From positions 1,795,001 to 1,859,000 of the forward strand of contig NC_008321.1 in assembly GCF_000014685.1 (NCBI RefSeq): a DNA stretch of 64,000 nt, read 5' to 3'. Positions 36,799 through 47,172 of this stretch are shown here, one piece after another. Under the pieces are notes generated by a model that saw only the letters and a list, made by a program, of their open reading frames with translations, was not told where the DNA came from and ran no database searches. Position 1 is the stretch's first letter. Each line of letters opens with the position of its first letter. The translations under genes were made by a program, and so were the position numbers. Source of the stretch: Shewanella sp. MR-4. GTDB taxonomy: Bacteria > Pseudomonadota > Gammaproteobacteria > Enterobacterales > Shewanellaceae.

Positions 36799-37344
36799 TT
36801 AGCGGTGATAACTTACCTTATCTTCAGACACTGAAATCACTTTGTCATTAATCAATTGATTTAAGTAGCCTTGGATTGCGATTTGATTACCTTTAATCCC
36901 CATATGAGAAGCGATATGGTTACGTAAGGAGTCAACTTTTTTCGGGCGTTTCTCTTTTGGCTTCGAAGTTAAACTATGCAGTAATTTTGCGCTGATATTT
37001 TCTACTGTTGCAAGCTTAATATGCTTACAGATACGTCCATTTGCTTTTATATGTGCGATAAGTGGAGCAAAACCATTATCGTTTGAAATGATGTCGAAGG
37101 TTACGTTTTCACTCGCTGTGCTCTCATAACATCCGAGATAATATGAGAGATGAAAGTCTAGATTATTTGACTGGGTTGCTTTCAGTTGAATAACGATGAT
37201 TTCAAGTGGCTTGTCATACTTTTTTTCACCAAAATCTATCTTGGGTTGCTTTGCTCCAAGGAATATGATTATTTTTTGGTATATAGAAAGGTCGATTTTT
37301 TCTAAATTACCGACGTTTTCATAGTCAATAAATGCCCACTTCAC
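36799..37344 (-). CDS. PIN/NYN-like nuclease protein with C-terminal winged helix
   Basis: 181 aa from GTG 37344, preceded by AAGGAG (9-nt spacer); a longer GTG start at 37377 is unlikely because the ribosome site lies inside it. VKWAFIDYENVGNL opens a PIN/NYN-type fold; D7, the aspartate in NNLDFHLSYYLG and the pair in DIISNDNGFAPLIAHI are the expected acidic metal ligands. Residues about 125-181 form a small helical domain (SLRNHIASHMGIKGNQIAIQGYLNQLINDKVISV) like an RNA-binding OST-HTH/LOTUS-type winged helix. AT-rich relative to neighbours, suggesting acquisition. Probably an RNase; biological role unknown. Confidence 0.75.
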   Translation of the reverse strand: MKWAFIDYENVGNLEKIDLSIYQKIIIFLGAKQPKIDFGEKKYDKPLEIIVIQLKATQSNNLDFHLSYYLGCYESTASENVTFDIISNDNGFAPLIAHIKANGRICKHIKLATVENISAKLLHSLTSKPKEKRPKKVDSLRNHIASHMGIKGNQIAIQGYLNQLINDKVISVSEDKVSYHR

Positions 37345-37418
37345 TGTGTATTGCTCCTTATGCGGTAATCTTTTCACTTGCTGTTATGACGCCTACTTGA
37401 GTTAACAAGGTTTTATAT

Positions 37419-37661
37419 TTAGTTTAGCTCCCAAGGTAAATCACGTCGTCCATTAACTGATTTCAGAACCCCCTCATTTCTTAACTTTTGAGCGGCCCAA
37501 CGGATATCATATTGCCAAGTGTACAGCAGATCTCCAGAGGATTTTAGCTCAGATTCGTATTTCTCCCAGACATACTTCGATACATCACGAGGTGAGCCTC
37601 GTCCTCCTGAGGAATTAAGATATTCTACAATCCATTGTTTCATGCTTTCTCTAGTAGCCAT
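37419..37661 (-). CDS. stand-alone Mrr_N-like winged-helix protein
   Basis: 80 aa from ATG 37661 with AAGGAA 4 nt upstream; a longer frame to 37769 is not supported. IVEYLNSSGGRGSPRDVSKY, then YTWQYDIRWAAQKLRNEGVLKSV and a DLPWELN end match the N-terminal winged-helix domain of Mrr-type restriction proteins (PF14338-like), but the nuclease domain is absent. Lies 74 nt upstream of the PIN-like gene on the same strand, both AT-rich, hence likely a two-gene transcription unit. Could be a regulator or a DNA-recognition subunit; assignment is by pattern only. Confidence 0.6.
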   Translation of the reverse strand: MATRESMKQWIVEYLNSSGGRGSPRDVSKYVWEKYESELKSSGDLLYTWQYDIRWAAQKLRNEGVLKSVNGRRDLPWELN

Positions 37662-37962
37662 TAGTTTCCTTAATGATTGAAATATTCCAATTATATCGAT
37701 AGCAGCTGAACATAGATCTTGTGTCAGTTTAAAGGCGACAAATACAGATTGCTCAAAATAAACTAGCATAACTTATAAATTTTGCTAAATGATTTAAGTA
37801 CAAACTTTATTGAGGCTTTGGGTTTATTTTTAATGAAATGGAAATATAAGGCATACGCAAATTCTGGAGGTTAAATATAAAATGTTTTTAGCTAAGCGCC
37901 CTTGCGGGCGCTGTTAGAGGTGGAGCTAAGCGTAGGAATAATGGTTGGACTTATTGCAGCAC

Positions 37963-38871
37963 TTAAGAAAATAACGTTTCTTCCAATGTACGTCCTTTCA
38001 GTAGCATCTTATATTGCCAATGCTGCTGCTTAAATAGGGCGAGCAGGGCGGTTTCAAACTCATAAGGTGGATTTACAGTGTCATCCAATTGGATCACAAA
38101 CACATGGGCTTGTTTTGAGGTGATATTCACTACACCGGCTATTTGGCCTACGGCTTGGATCAGCGCTTCACTGTCGCAGCTTTCCATGGTGAGGGTGAGA
38201 TAATCACTGCCGCTATTGGATGAGCGCATCGAAATTGATTGTCCCAGCTCACCTTTATCTAGATACAGCACTTGGTCACAGAGCTTCTCGAGTTCCTCCA
38301 AGTTGTGTGAGCTGATCACAAAGGTGGTTGTGGGCGACAGCGTTCTGACGAGTTCACGGATTTTCTTCGCATTGGCAGGATCGAGTCCTGCGGTTGGTTC
38401 ATCTAACAACACCAACTTAGGCGAGCCAATTAAGGCTTGGGCAATCGCGACTCGTTTACTCATCCCATGGCTAAGGCTCGGTGGCTTTTGCTGCGCCACC
38501 TCGGCTAAGTCCACTAAATTCAGCACTCGTAGGGCTTCTTGATGTGCCTGCTTGCTATCCATCCCTTGAAGGCGCGCGAAGAAGCTTAACTGGCTGATAA
38601 TGGTTAAATTGGGATCGAGCGTCGCATCCTGTGGCAGGGCGGCAATTTGTCCTAATAATGCTGGACTATTTGGTGCTTCTCCCAGAATACGAACCGTGCC
38701 CGCGCTTGGGGTGAGGTAACCACAGAGCAGGCTAAATAGCGTGGTTTTACCCGCACCGTTAGGGCCAACCAAGGCGATGGGCGCTCCCGATTCGAGGGTT
38801 AAGTTAACGTTATTGAGCGCTTTTTTACTGCCATAGTGTTTGGACAGTCCTTGGCATTGAATGAGGATCAT
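37963..38871 (-). CDS. ABC transporter ATP-binding protein
   Basis: 302 aa. Walker A GPNGAGKTT (36-44), signature SLSHGMSKRVAIAQAL, Walker B LVLLDEPTAGLDP, H-loop ISSHNLEEL. The C-terminal about 80 residues form the extra domain typical of ABC-2 drug/export ATPases. Its start overlaps the stop of the permease gene by 4 nt, making an ABC-2-type pair. Substrate not predictable; relatives include NosF and gliding or antibiotic exporters. Confidence 0.9.
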   Translation of the reverse strand: MILIQCQGLSKHYGSKKALNNVNLTLESGAPIALVGPNGAGKTTLFSLLCGYLTPSAGTVRILGEAPNSPALLGQIAALPQDATLDPNLTIISQLSFFARLQGMDSKQAHQEALRVLNLVDLAEVAQQKPPSLSHGMSKRVAIAQALIGSPKLVLLDEPTAGLDPANAKKIRELVRTLSPTTTFVISSHNLEELEKLCDQVLYLDKGELGQSISMRSSNSGSDYLTLTMESCDSEALIQAVGQIAGVVNITSKQAHVFVIQLDDTVNPPYEFETALLALFKQQHWQYKMLLKGRTLEETLFS

Positions 38872-39698
38872 AGTTGACTCCTTTGGATATAAACGCGGCC
38901 AAGGAAGAGGGCGAATGCGGTTTGTAATAGGGGGATTGGCGCGTAGGCAAAGCTATTGAGTCCATTGGTGTTGACCATGTTCGACAGTTGAGCGCCCGGC
39001 AATATCCATTGTAAGCCTTCAAATAAGCTGGATTGATTACCCAAAATCAATAATGCAATCGAGACGACCGTCCACAATATAGTGGCCAAAACCATCGCTT
39101 GCCGTGCCGTATTGGCATAGAGGGACAATAAGGTCATGACCGCGGTAAAGGGTAAAATCACGATAACCAAGTTGACGCCGACCAAGGCACCCGACGTTAA
39201 TGCGGGTAATAACAAGCCGATGTCGCGAGTGAGTGCCAGCGCTATGGTGGCGAGGATGGTCAATAAGATCAGTAAACCTTGGATCAAGATTTGCCCCAAA
39301 AAGCGGCCGAAGAGTAGGCTGTCTTTGCTGGTTCTTAGGGTATAGAAGCGCAATGTGCCGCGGGTTTTGTCTGAGGAAAACTGATCGGCGGCAATCAAAA
39401 TACTGAACATTGGAAACAGATACAACGCAAAGCACCAGAAGATGGCCATTTCCGCCACGGGCCAGTCAAACAGCACGTTTAGTGCTTGGCTGCCCAAGAG
39501 ACCGTCGATCAGATCTTTTACATTGGGCTGCATCAATAAAGTCGAAGCGCCTTGGATGGGATAGAGCAATAAAATCCCCCACACCAGTGCAAAGGCGATA
39601 AGGGCGATAATTCCGCGAAGGTTAAATAGAAATTTGCGACATTCAAAGCCAGCGATCAAAAGCATGTTGTTGAATGTACTGGGAGCGTTTGGTGTCAT
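38868..39698 (-). CDS. ABC-2 type transporter permease
   Basis: 276 aa from ATG 39698; a GTG at 39767 would start inside a 33-nt hairpin and gives a highly polar N-terminus, so I prefer the shorter form. Six hydrophobic segments (IIALIAFALVWGILLLYPI; MAIFWCFALYLFPMFSILIAAD; ILIQGLLILLTILATIALAL; LVGVNLVIVILPFTAVMTLLSL; AMVLATILWTVVSIALLIL; PIPLLQTAFALFLGR) and the F-S-S-D-K-x-x-G-T-L-R-F motif characteristic of NosY-like ABC-2 permeases. Partner of the overlapping ATPase. Confidence 0.85.
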   Translation of the reverse strand: MTPNAPSTFNNMLLIAGFECRKFLFNLRGIIALIAFALVWGILLLYPIQGASTLLMQPNVKDLIDGLLGSQALNVLFDWPVAEMAIFWCFALYLFPMFSILIAADQFSSDKTRGTLRFYTLRTSKDSLLFGRFLGQILIQGLLILLTILATIALALTRDIGLLLPALTSGALVGVNLVIVILPFTAVMTLLSLYANTARQAMVLATILWTVVSIALLILGNQSSLFEGLQWILPGAQLSNMVNTNGLNSFAYAPIPLLQTAFALFLGRVYIQRSQL

Positions 39699-39737
39699 TC
39701 GCTGTCTCGTCAGTGAGTCGGCGGACTGATTCTCACC

Positions 39738-39770
39738 CGAGTGGTCATCGTCATTGACTATGACCACTCG
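39738..39770 (-). promoter_or_regulatory. 33-nt hairpin between yceH and the ABC genes
   Basis: CGAGTGGTCAT / ATGACCACTCG, a perfect 11-bp inverted repeat with an 11-nt loop that itself contains GTCA..TGAC. No T run follows on either strand, so it is more like an operator or an mRNA processing hairpin than a terminator. It lies 40 nt before the preferred permease start. Confidence 0.6.
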
Positions 39771-39791
39771 CGAAAGTCGTCCGCGGCGCGG

Positions 39792-40460
39792 TTAGGATAA
39801 AGAAGCGATAAGCGAGTCTAACTTATCTTTAAGTTCAGCCACTTGCTCTTCAAGCTGCGTGACTCTGGCTTCCAGTTGTTGTCTATCTTGAGCGTTAAGT
39901 GAGTTTGAGCCCGCGCTCGGCGAATCGGCGGATAATGACGCGGCGTTAATCTGCTCTGCGCCTTGGGAAAACAGCTCTGCATAACGGCATTCACGCTTAC
40001 CCGGCTCCCGTGGTAACTGCGCTAGCACGGGTTTATCTCGCTCCATCAGCTGCTTAATGCAGGCTTCAACCTCAAGCACATCTTTAAAGTCATGCAACCT
40101 GTTGCTGCGGGTACGCAATTCGCCCGGCGTTTGTGGGCCGCGAAGCAACAGCAAACAGATAATCGCCACAGCGGCGCTGGAAAGTTGTAACTCGCTAAAT
40201 TCGGTGTTGCAGAATCTGTGCTTGTATTTGACGACTCGGCTACCAAAGCCGGATTGCTCGCTGATTAGTCGCTTTTTATTCAATGAATCCAGGGCGTCTT
40301 GAACCAGCGCTTCGCTTAAGTCCAGTACGGGATCGCGGCTGGTTTTTTGATTACAGGCGAGGGTCAGGGCATTGAGTGAAAGAGGGTATTGCTCTGGGGT
40401 GGTGACTTCTTTTTCAAGTAGACAACCGATAACTCTGGCTTCGTGTAACGTGAGTTCCAT
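39792..40460 (-). CDS. yceH: YceH family protein (UPF0502)
   Basis: 222 aa. Two winged-helix repeats (MELTLHEARVIGCLLEKEVTTPEQYPLSLNALTLACNQKTSRDPVL is the diagnostic start, ending the first wing; LRGPQTPGELRTRSNRLHDF is in the second), then a Ser/Ala-rich linker (about 165-185) and a C-terminal coiled coil (QQLEARVTQLEEQVAELKDKLDSL). Conserved in gammaproteobacteria; function unknown although the fold suggests nucleic-acid binding. Monocistronic. Confidence 0.92.
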   Translation of the reverse strand: MELTLHEARVIGCLLEKEVTTPEQYPLSLNALTLACNQKTSRDPVLDLSEALVQDALDSLNKKRLISEQSGFGSRVVKYKHRFCNTEFSELQLSSAAVAIICLLLLRGPQTPGELRTRSNRLHDFKDVLEVEACIKQLMERDKPVLAQLPREPGKRECRYAELFSQGAEQINAASLSADSPSAGSNSLNAQDRQQLEARVTQLEEQVAELKDKLDSLIASLS

Positions 40461-40626
40461 ATAAGCTCCAAAGAAAAAAGCATGGCTTTGTTATAACAGA
40501 GCCATGCTTAATATCCTAGCGCTTGTCGGTAAACTGAGGTTTAAGGCCAACTATTTGTACAAATAAAGCACGAACATGGGGGCAAGAGAGTGCTAAGTCC
40601 CGTATTCGGTTGATTATTCTTCCAAA

Positions 40627-41466
40627 TCAGTCTGCTTCAGTCAGGCGTAAACCATCGTCATCGATGCTTAACTTACCAGCTTTAAACAAACCGCCGATGC
40701 TCTTTTTGAAGGCTTTTTTACTCATGCCGAGTTGCTCGTAAATCACTTCGGCATCGGTTTTATCGGTCAGGGGTAAAAAACCGCCAGCTTGTTTGAGTTT
40801 CACCAAAATAATGTGCGCGTGCTTATCGAGCTCTTGCTTACTGCCTTGCTGCAAGACCAAATCGATTTTGCCATCGCGGCGAACTTGTTTGATAAAACCT
40901 TTCACTCTTTGACCAAAACGCAGCTTTTGGAACACTTCATTTTGGTAAATCACGCCCCAGTGGGCATGGTTAATAATGGCTTTGTAGCCTAAATCTGTGG
41001 TGCCACCGATATACAAGTCAACCTGTTGACCCACTTCGTACTGAGCTGGAGTCTTATCGAGGAACTTATCGATTTTTGATGAGGCGACAATACGTTCATC
41101 CGCGCGGTTAACATGCACGTAAACGAGGTAAGAGCGGCCTTCTTCGATGGGTTTGTGCTGCTCGCCAAAGGGGAGCAACAGATCTTTATCTAATCCCCAA
41201 TCTAAAAATGCACCGTAAGGACCCGTTGCCACCGCTTTTAAATAGGCAAACTCACCGACTTGGGCCAAAGGTTTGCGCGTGGTAGCAATGACGATATCTT
41301 CAGAGTCCAGATATAAAAATACCTCTAGCCAGTCACCGACTTGGCAATCTTTTGGGGTGGCTTTGTTGGGCAGTAATACTTGGCCAAACTCGTGGGCATT
41401 TAAATACACACCGAAGCTGACTTGTTTTACCACCTCAAGTTTGCAGGTTTTTCCTATCTGTATCAT
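40627..41466 (-). CDS. CvfB-like S1 RNA-binding protein
   Basis: 279 aa. Three S1/OB-like segments (about 1-65, 70-130 and 145-220; GVYLNAHEFGQVLLPNKATP, AFLDWGLDKDLLLPFGEQ, YKAIINHAHWGVIYQNEVF), then a C-terminal winged helix (TDKTDAEVIYEQLGMSKKAFKKSIGGLFKAGKL). This is the CvfB/YitL architecture; the Gram-positive relatives bind RNA and affect virulence gene expression. In Shewanella the role is unknown. Monocistronic. Confidence 0.88.
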   Translation of the reverse strand: MIQIGKTCKLEVVKQVSFGVYLNAHEFGQVLLPNKATPKDCQVGDWLEVFLYLDSEDIVIATTRKPLAQVGEFAYLKAVATGPYGAFLDWGLDKDLLLPFGEQHKPIEEGRSYLVYVHVNRADERIVASSKIDKFLDKTPAQYEVGQQVDLYIGGTTDLGYKAIINHAHWGVIYQNEVFQKLRFGQRVKGFIKQVRRDGKIDLVLQQGSKQELDKHAHIILVKLKQAGGFLPLTDKTDAEVIYEQLGMSKKAFKKSIGGLFKAGKLSIDDDGLRLTEAD

Positions 41467-42480
41467 GTAGCTCTCTATCTAAGGATGTCATTCGGCGCTG
41501 ATTATAACCGCTTTATCCGTAAACAGCAGCTTCCAGTTAGGCTTTTAGATAATCGCTTTGGGATCAACGACTCAGGGAGCATCAAAAATCATTGCTGAAC
41601 GGGATCATTATTAGCAATTTATTTAATAACACTATTAAAAAATATTGAACGTAATAAAAGTAAGATTATTCACTAACCCATTAATTTATATGCAGTAACG
41701 TCGTCTGCTGTTATCGCTCCTGTTAACGTGGTGTTTGTTATATTTTAATGGGAAATATTAAATGAGATTCTTGCTTGCATTCTGTGACATTGCGCGGTTT
41801 AATTGCGCCGTTTAACGACTTCGCTCGTTACAGACATGACAAATATTACGTGAGTTGTAATGGTTTTATGGTTCACAGGTCATTCACCGTGTAACGTACA
41901 ATTTATAATAGTTACATGGGGTTAAGAGGAATTGTTTAGCTAATGCACAAGCATCCATTTTTTGCTCTTTGCCTAAAAGCATCACAATGTCAGCGCTCAA
42001 TCGTTATGCCCTATGACGATACTAGCCTTAAACATCTCACGTTAATCCGTATCAATTCTGGCCGCGAAGAAGCCAACAGTCCCCTGTTACAATAATCTTG
42101 CCTGTTATTAGGTGCGCTCGGTCTTGCCTGGCCGCTTAATATGTAATGTTGTTCCTTTAGTGTTACCTGTTGTTGTAGACATGCTTGAACCCCTTTTTAA
42201 TGAATTTTGGGGCTTCGGCTGTGATGCAACGCCTAACGTTAGGGTTTTGGGTGTTTTTTAACCTCAAAGCGCGCTAAGGTTAATGCCATTGGTGAGAAAC
42301 CTTGGCGATAAAGGGTGATATGAACGCAATCTCCTACCATCGCCAGTGTAATAAGAATCTGGGGTCTACCCCGGCTGCGTTAAGGAAAACGCATCAATGT
42401 CGCCTATGCTGGGTTGATGTTGCTGCACTAAACAGGGTGAGTTCATCCTAATTGTATTTCAGGTAAGCTTGTGTTTTACC
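41467..42480. promoter_or_regulatory. long leader/intergenic region upstream of speA
   Basis: About 1 kb without a certain gene. Visible features: TATAAT at 41904-41909, a possible small ORF (41943-42095), the perfect palindrome CCTAACGTTAGG (42232-42243) followed by a T-rich tract, TTAACCT/AGGTTAA arms (42259-42284), and the hairpin CAGGTAA/TTACCTG (42460-42482). Together with the terminator-like stem next to speA this looks like a structured 5' leader or an independent small RNA. No family of riboswitch recognised. Confidence 0.5.
41943..42095 (+). CDS. possible 50-aa ORF in the speA leader
   Basis: 50 codons, starts MHKHPFFALCLKASQ and ends INSGREEANSPLLQ. AGAGGA lies 12 nt before the ATG (rather far) and a TATAAT hexamer 34 nt before it. 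Not a known family. It could be a leader peptide for speA, a small protein, or chance. Confidence 0.25.
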   Translation: MHKHPFFALCLKASQCQRSIVMPYDDTSLKHLTLIRINSGREEANSPLLQ

Positions 42481-42538
42481 TGGGTTTGTCGAACGGGCGG
42501 TCGTGCAAGATTGCAATGGCCGTTTAACCCATTTTTTT
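42481..42538 (+). terminator. terminator-like hairpin just before speA (possible attenuator)
   Basis: TGGGTT (42481-42486) pairs with AACCCA (42526-42531) and AACGG (42492-42496) with CCGTT (42520-42524); seven T follow at 42532-42538. The speA ATG is only 20 nt further. The upstream hairpin CAGGTAA/TTACCTG (42460-42482) shares its last two bases with the first stem, so the two are mutually exclusive at that end. Either attenuation of speA or the end of an upstream transcript. Confidence 0.65.
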
Positions 42539-42551
42539 ATAGACGGGCTAA

Positions 42552-44471
<1,920 letters not shown>

Positions 44472-44484
44472 TATTGAGTGTGTT

Positions 44485-44522
44485 AAAAAAGTCAGCCTAG
44501 GGTAACTTAGGCTGACTTTTGT
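44485..44522 (+). terminator. speA terminator
   Basis: AAAAGTCAGCCTA-GGGTAACT-TAGGCTGACTTTT; a long near-perfect stem. Confidence 0.9.
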
Positions 44523-44752
44523 TTTTTATAGCCCGTTGTTTTTTGCTCGCGAGTTGCATGGCTGTCACCTTGTAAAAGCAAGCACGGTAGTTTTATTGCG
44601 GCGTCAGTCGTGTAAAAATAGCTGCGCGAAATTGATGGGTTATCAGTATTAAAATGCGTGCGTTCACTTAAGTCAGCGTTGATGGTGAGCCATTAATGTC
44701 TGTTATACCAATAGATGCCCATACACAGGGATAAGATGAGGCTAACGGCTTG

Positions 44753-45688
44753 ATGTTTTTTGAAGGCGCGGAAAAAAAGCTTGAGATCAGGCTCACACCC
44801 AAGCTGGCATCACTACGCCTGCGGGAGTATGGCTTTTGGTCGACGCTGGTGGCCTGTGCGAATGCAGAAATCCTCTCAACAAGCAGTAATCATGCCTGCG
44901 ATGCCTATCTGCTGAGTGAATCGAGCCTGTTCGTCTGGGACTATAAAATTCTGATCCTTACCTGCGGCAATAGCACCCTGATTGAGGCGGCCTGCTACTT
45001 TATTAACGCCTTAGGGGCTGAGCACATCGCCGCGCTCTGCTATCAGCGCAAGAATGAGTACCAAGCCCAGTTACAAAGCACCAGCTTTGCTGACGATATT
45101 GCTAAATTGCGACTCTTGATCCCTGGCGAAGCCTTTCGAATGGGTCATTTGGATTCACACCATCACTATGTGTTTTGCGCCGAAAATCAATCGGTTTCCT
45201 CAAGCGAAACCAGCCTTGAACTGATGATGTACCACATCCGTGGCGAGCTTGCCGAGTATCTCAAGTTGCCAACACAAACCGAGCATGGGATTTATCTGCA
45301 GCTTGGCTTGCAACAACTTTTCGGCGATTTTCAGCTAGATATGCATTGTTTTCAGCCTGCCGGGTTTTCGTTGAATGCGATACGAGGTGCTGACTATTTT
45401 ACCTTGCATATCACACCATCGATGGGACAAGGGGATAATTCCTATGTCAGTTTTGAGACTAATCTGGATTTAGCCGTTTATCCCCATCCAGTCGTGGCGC
45501 GATTGCTGGATTTATTCTCCCCAATCAGTTGGGATTTGATTAATTTTAATCAGCCTATCAATACGGCGGGATTTCCTGCGCATATTTGCTTAGGTCAAGG
45601 TTTAGTGACAACTGGGTCGGGTAGTCAGATTTCCTTCCGTCACTATCAGCAGCTTGAACCCCAAATACTGCAACCTGAGTTTATCTAG
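44753..45688 (+). CDS. speD: S-adenosylmethionine decarboxylase, eukaryotic-type
   Basis: 311 aa from ATG 44753 (a TTG immediately before it is in frame). FFEGAEKKLE at the start, the self-processing site LSESSLF with cleavage expected between E56 and S57 (pyruvoyl from Ser57), ILTCGNSTL with the active-site cysteine, and HCFQPAGFSLN / YFTLHITP / SYVSFETN matching the plant/animal enzyme. This is the single-chain two-domain eukaryotic-like class, not E. coli SpeD. Provides decarboxylated AdoMet for spermidine, next to speA. No spermidine synthase is adjacent. GAGG lies 11 nt before ATG. Confidence 0.9.
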   Translation: MFFEGAEKKLEIRLTPKLASLRLREYGFWSTLVACANAEILSTSSNHACDAYLLSESSLFVWDYKILILTCGNSTLIEAACYFINALGAEHIAALCYQRKNEYQAQLQSTSFADDIAKLRLLIPGEAFRMGHLDSHHHYVFCAENQSVSSSETSLELMMYHIRGELAEYLKLPTQTEHGIYLQLGLQQLFGDFQLDMHCFQPAGFSLNAIRGADYFTLHITPSMGQGDNSYVSFETNLDLAVYPHPVVARLLDLFSPISWDLINFNQPINTAGFPAHICLGQGLVTTGSGSQISFRHYQQLEPQILQPEFI

Positions 45689-45908
45689 TCTTAAGCCCTG
45701 TGGAGTCTTTGCCTGCGCTGCCTGACTCTTGAGATTCATTGAGGTTTTAAGCGCTGGATTATCAATAAAAAAGCTAAGGTTAACGGCCCTGGCTTTTTTA
45801 TTGACGGCGTAATAACAGAGCAGCGAATTGCGAGTAAGGCATGGTAAACTTGCATTATCAGCGGATTGCACCGATGGCAATCATTGTGCGCTTGTAAAAG
45901 GAAACCCT

Positions 45909-46547
45909 ATGACAGATCTCAGTGATATTCGCCGCGAATACACCAAAGGCGGTCTAAGACGCGCCGATTTACCACAAAATCCCATGCAGCTATTCGAGTT
46001 ATGGATGACGCAAGCTCGCGATGCTGAGCTGAGCGATCCCACGGCGATGTGTGTTGCCACCGTCGATGAGCATGGTCAGCCCTATCAGCGAATTGTGCTG
46101 TTAAAGCGCTTCGATGACTCGGGATTTGTGTTCTTCACTAACCTAGGTAGCCGAAAAGCGCAGCAGATCGCAGCCAATAATAAGGTGAGTCTGCATTTTC
46201 CTTGGCATCCGATTGAACGCCAAGTATCGATTCTCGGTGAGGCGCAGCCACTCTCTACCGCCGAAGTGCTGAAATACTTTATGACCCGTCCTAAGGATAG
46301 CCAGATAGCCGCTTGGGTGTCACAGCAGTCGAGCAAACTGAGCGCGCGACAAGTACTCGAAGGTAAGTTCTTTGAAATGAAAGCCAAATTTGCCAAGGGC
46401 GATGTGCCCTTACCGAGCTTTTGGGGCGGCTACTTAGTTAAACCCTCGAGTATCGAGTTTTGGCAGGGCGGGGAGCACAGGCTGCACGATCGTTTCCTCT
46501 ACACTCGCCAAGCGGATGAATGGGTCATTGACCGTTTAGCACCTTAA
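45909..46547 (+). CDS. pdxH: pyridoxamine 5'-phosphate oxidase
   Basis: 212 aa from ATG 45909 with AGGA upstream. FMN and PLP-binding residues are in QRIVLLKRFDDSGFVFFTNLGSRKAQQIAAN, PWHPIERQVSILG and the C-terminal PSSIEFWQGGEHRLHDR signature followed by the WVIDRLAP end. Final step of PLP synthesis/salvage, supplying for instance SpeA. Next gene starts shortly after, so they may be co-transcribed. Confidence 0.96.
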   Translation: MTDLSDIRREYTKGGLRRADLPQNPMQLFELWMTQARDAELSDPTAMCVATVDEHGQPYQRIVLLKRFDDSGFVFFTNLGSRKAQQIAANNKVSLHFPWHPIERQVSILGEAQPLSTAEVLKYFMTRPKDSQIAAWVSQQSSKLSARQVLEGKFFEMKAKFAKGDVPLPSFWGGYLVKPSSIEFWQGGEHRLHDRFLYTRQADEWVIDRLAP

Positions 46548-46567
46548 TGGTCTTTAGGAGCGTAAGC

Positions 46568-47020
46568 GTGGGACAGTATAAGATTTGGGTCGATGCCGAT
46601 GCCTGCCCAAACCCGATTAAAGAGATTTTATTTCGCGCGGCAGAACGTAAGTCGCTGCCGCTAGTGCTGGTGGCGAACCAAATGCTGCGGGTGCCACCAT
46701 CGCCTTATATCAGCCAAGTGCGTGTCGGCTCAGGTTTTGATGTGGCAGATCAATACATTGTCGACCATGTTGAGGCTACGCATTTAGTGATCACCGCCGA
46801 TATCCCGTTGGCGGCGCAAGTGATTGAAAAGGGTGCGCTGGCGCTTAATCCCCGCGGTGAGCTCTACACCACTGACAATATTCGCCAAAAACTGACGATG
46901 CGCGATTTTATGGAAGATTTACGTTCATCAGGTGTGCATACCGGTGGTCCTGATGCCTTATCGGCGGCGGATAAACAGGCTTTTGCCAATAGTTTAGATA
47001 AGTGGCTGGTGCGAGTTTAA
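46568..47020 (+). CDS. yaiI: YaiI/YqxD family protein (UPF0178)
   Basis: 150 aa from GTG 46568, which has AGGAG 7 nt upstream; the ATG at 46547 overlapping the pdxH stop (TAATG) is possible but adds residues absent from relatives. KIWVDADACPNPIKEILFRAAER is the family signature, then VADQYIVDHVEATHLVITADIPLAA and LTMRDFMEDLRSSG. Related to PIN/NYN nucleases (conserved Asp residues), but activity is not demonstrated to my knowledge. Confidence 0.9.
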   Translation: MGQYKIWVDADACPNPIKEILFRAAERKSLPLVLVANQMLRVPPSPYISQVRVGSGFDVADQYIVDHVEATHLVITADIPLAAQVIEKGALALNPRGELYTTDNIRQKLTMRDFMEDLRSSGVHTGGPDALSAADKQAFANSLDKWLVRV

Positions 47021-47172
47021 CGATAGTTCACTGGTCGCTAATCAAGAAAAAGAGTATCTTTAGCGAGACTTAGGTGATCTTTGTCACAAATTGTCTAAGT
47101 AATAACAGCGGTTACTCAAGTGCGAGAGGGTGACAGCTAGGCCTTAACACTCACTGATTGAGGATGGATACG

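Noticed and set aside
37890..37932. Direct repeat AGCTAAGCG flanking a GCGCCC/GGGCGC hairpin as an island attachment site
   Set aside because: Only 9 bp, 34 nt apart, and no matching copy at the other end of the PIN/Mrr_N insert; probably part of a terminator-like structure.
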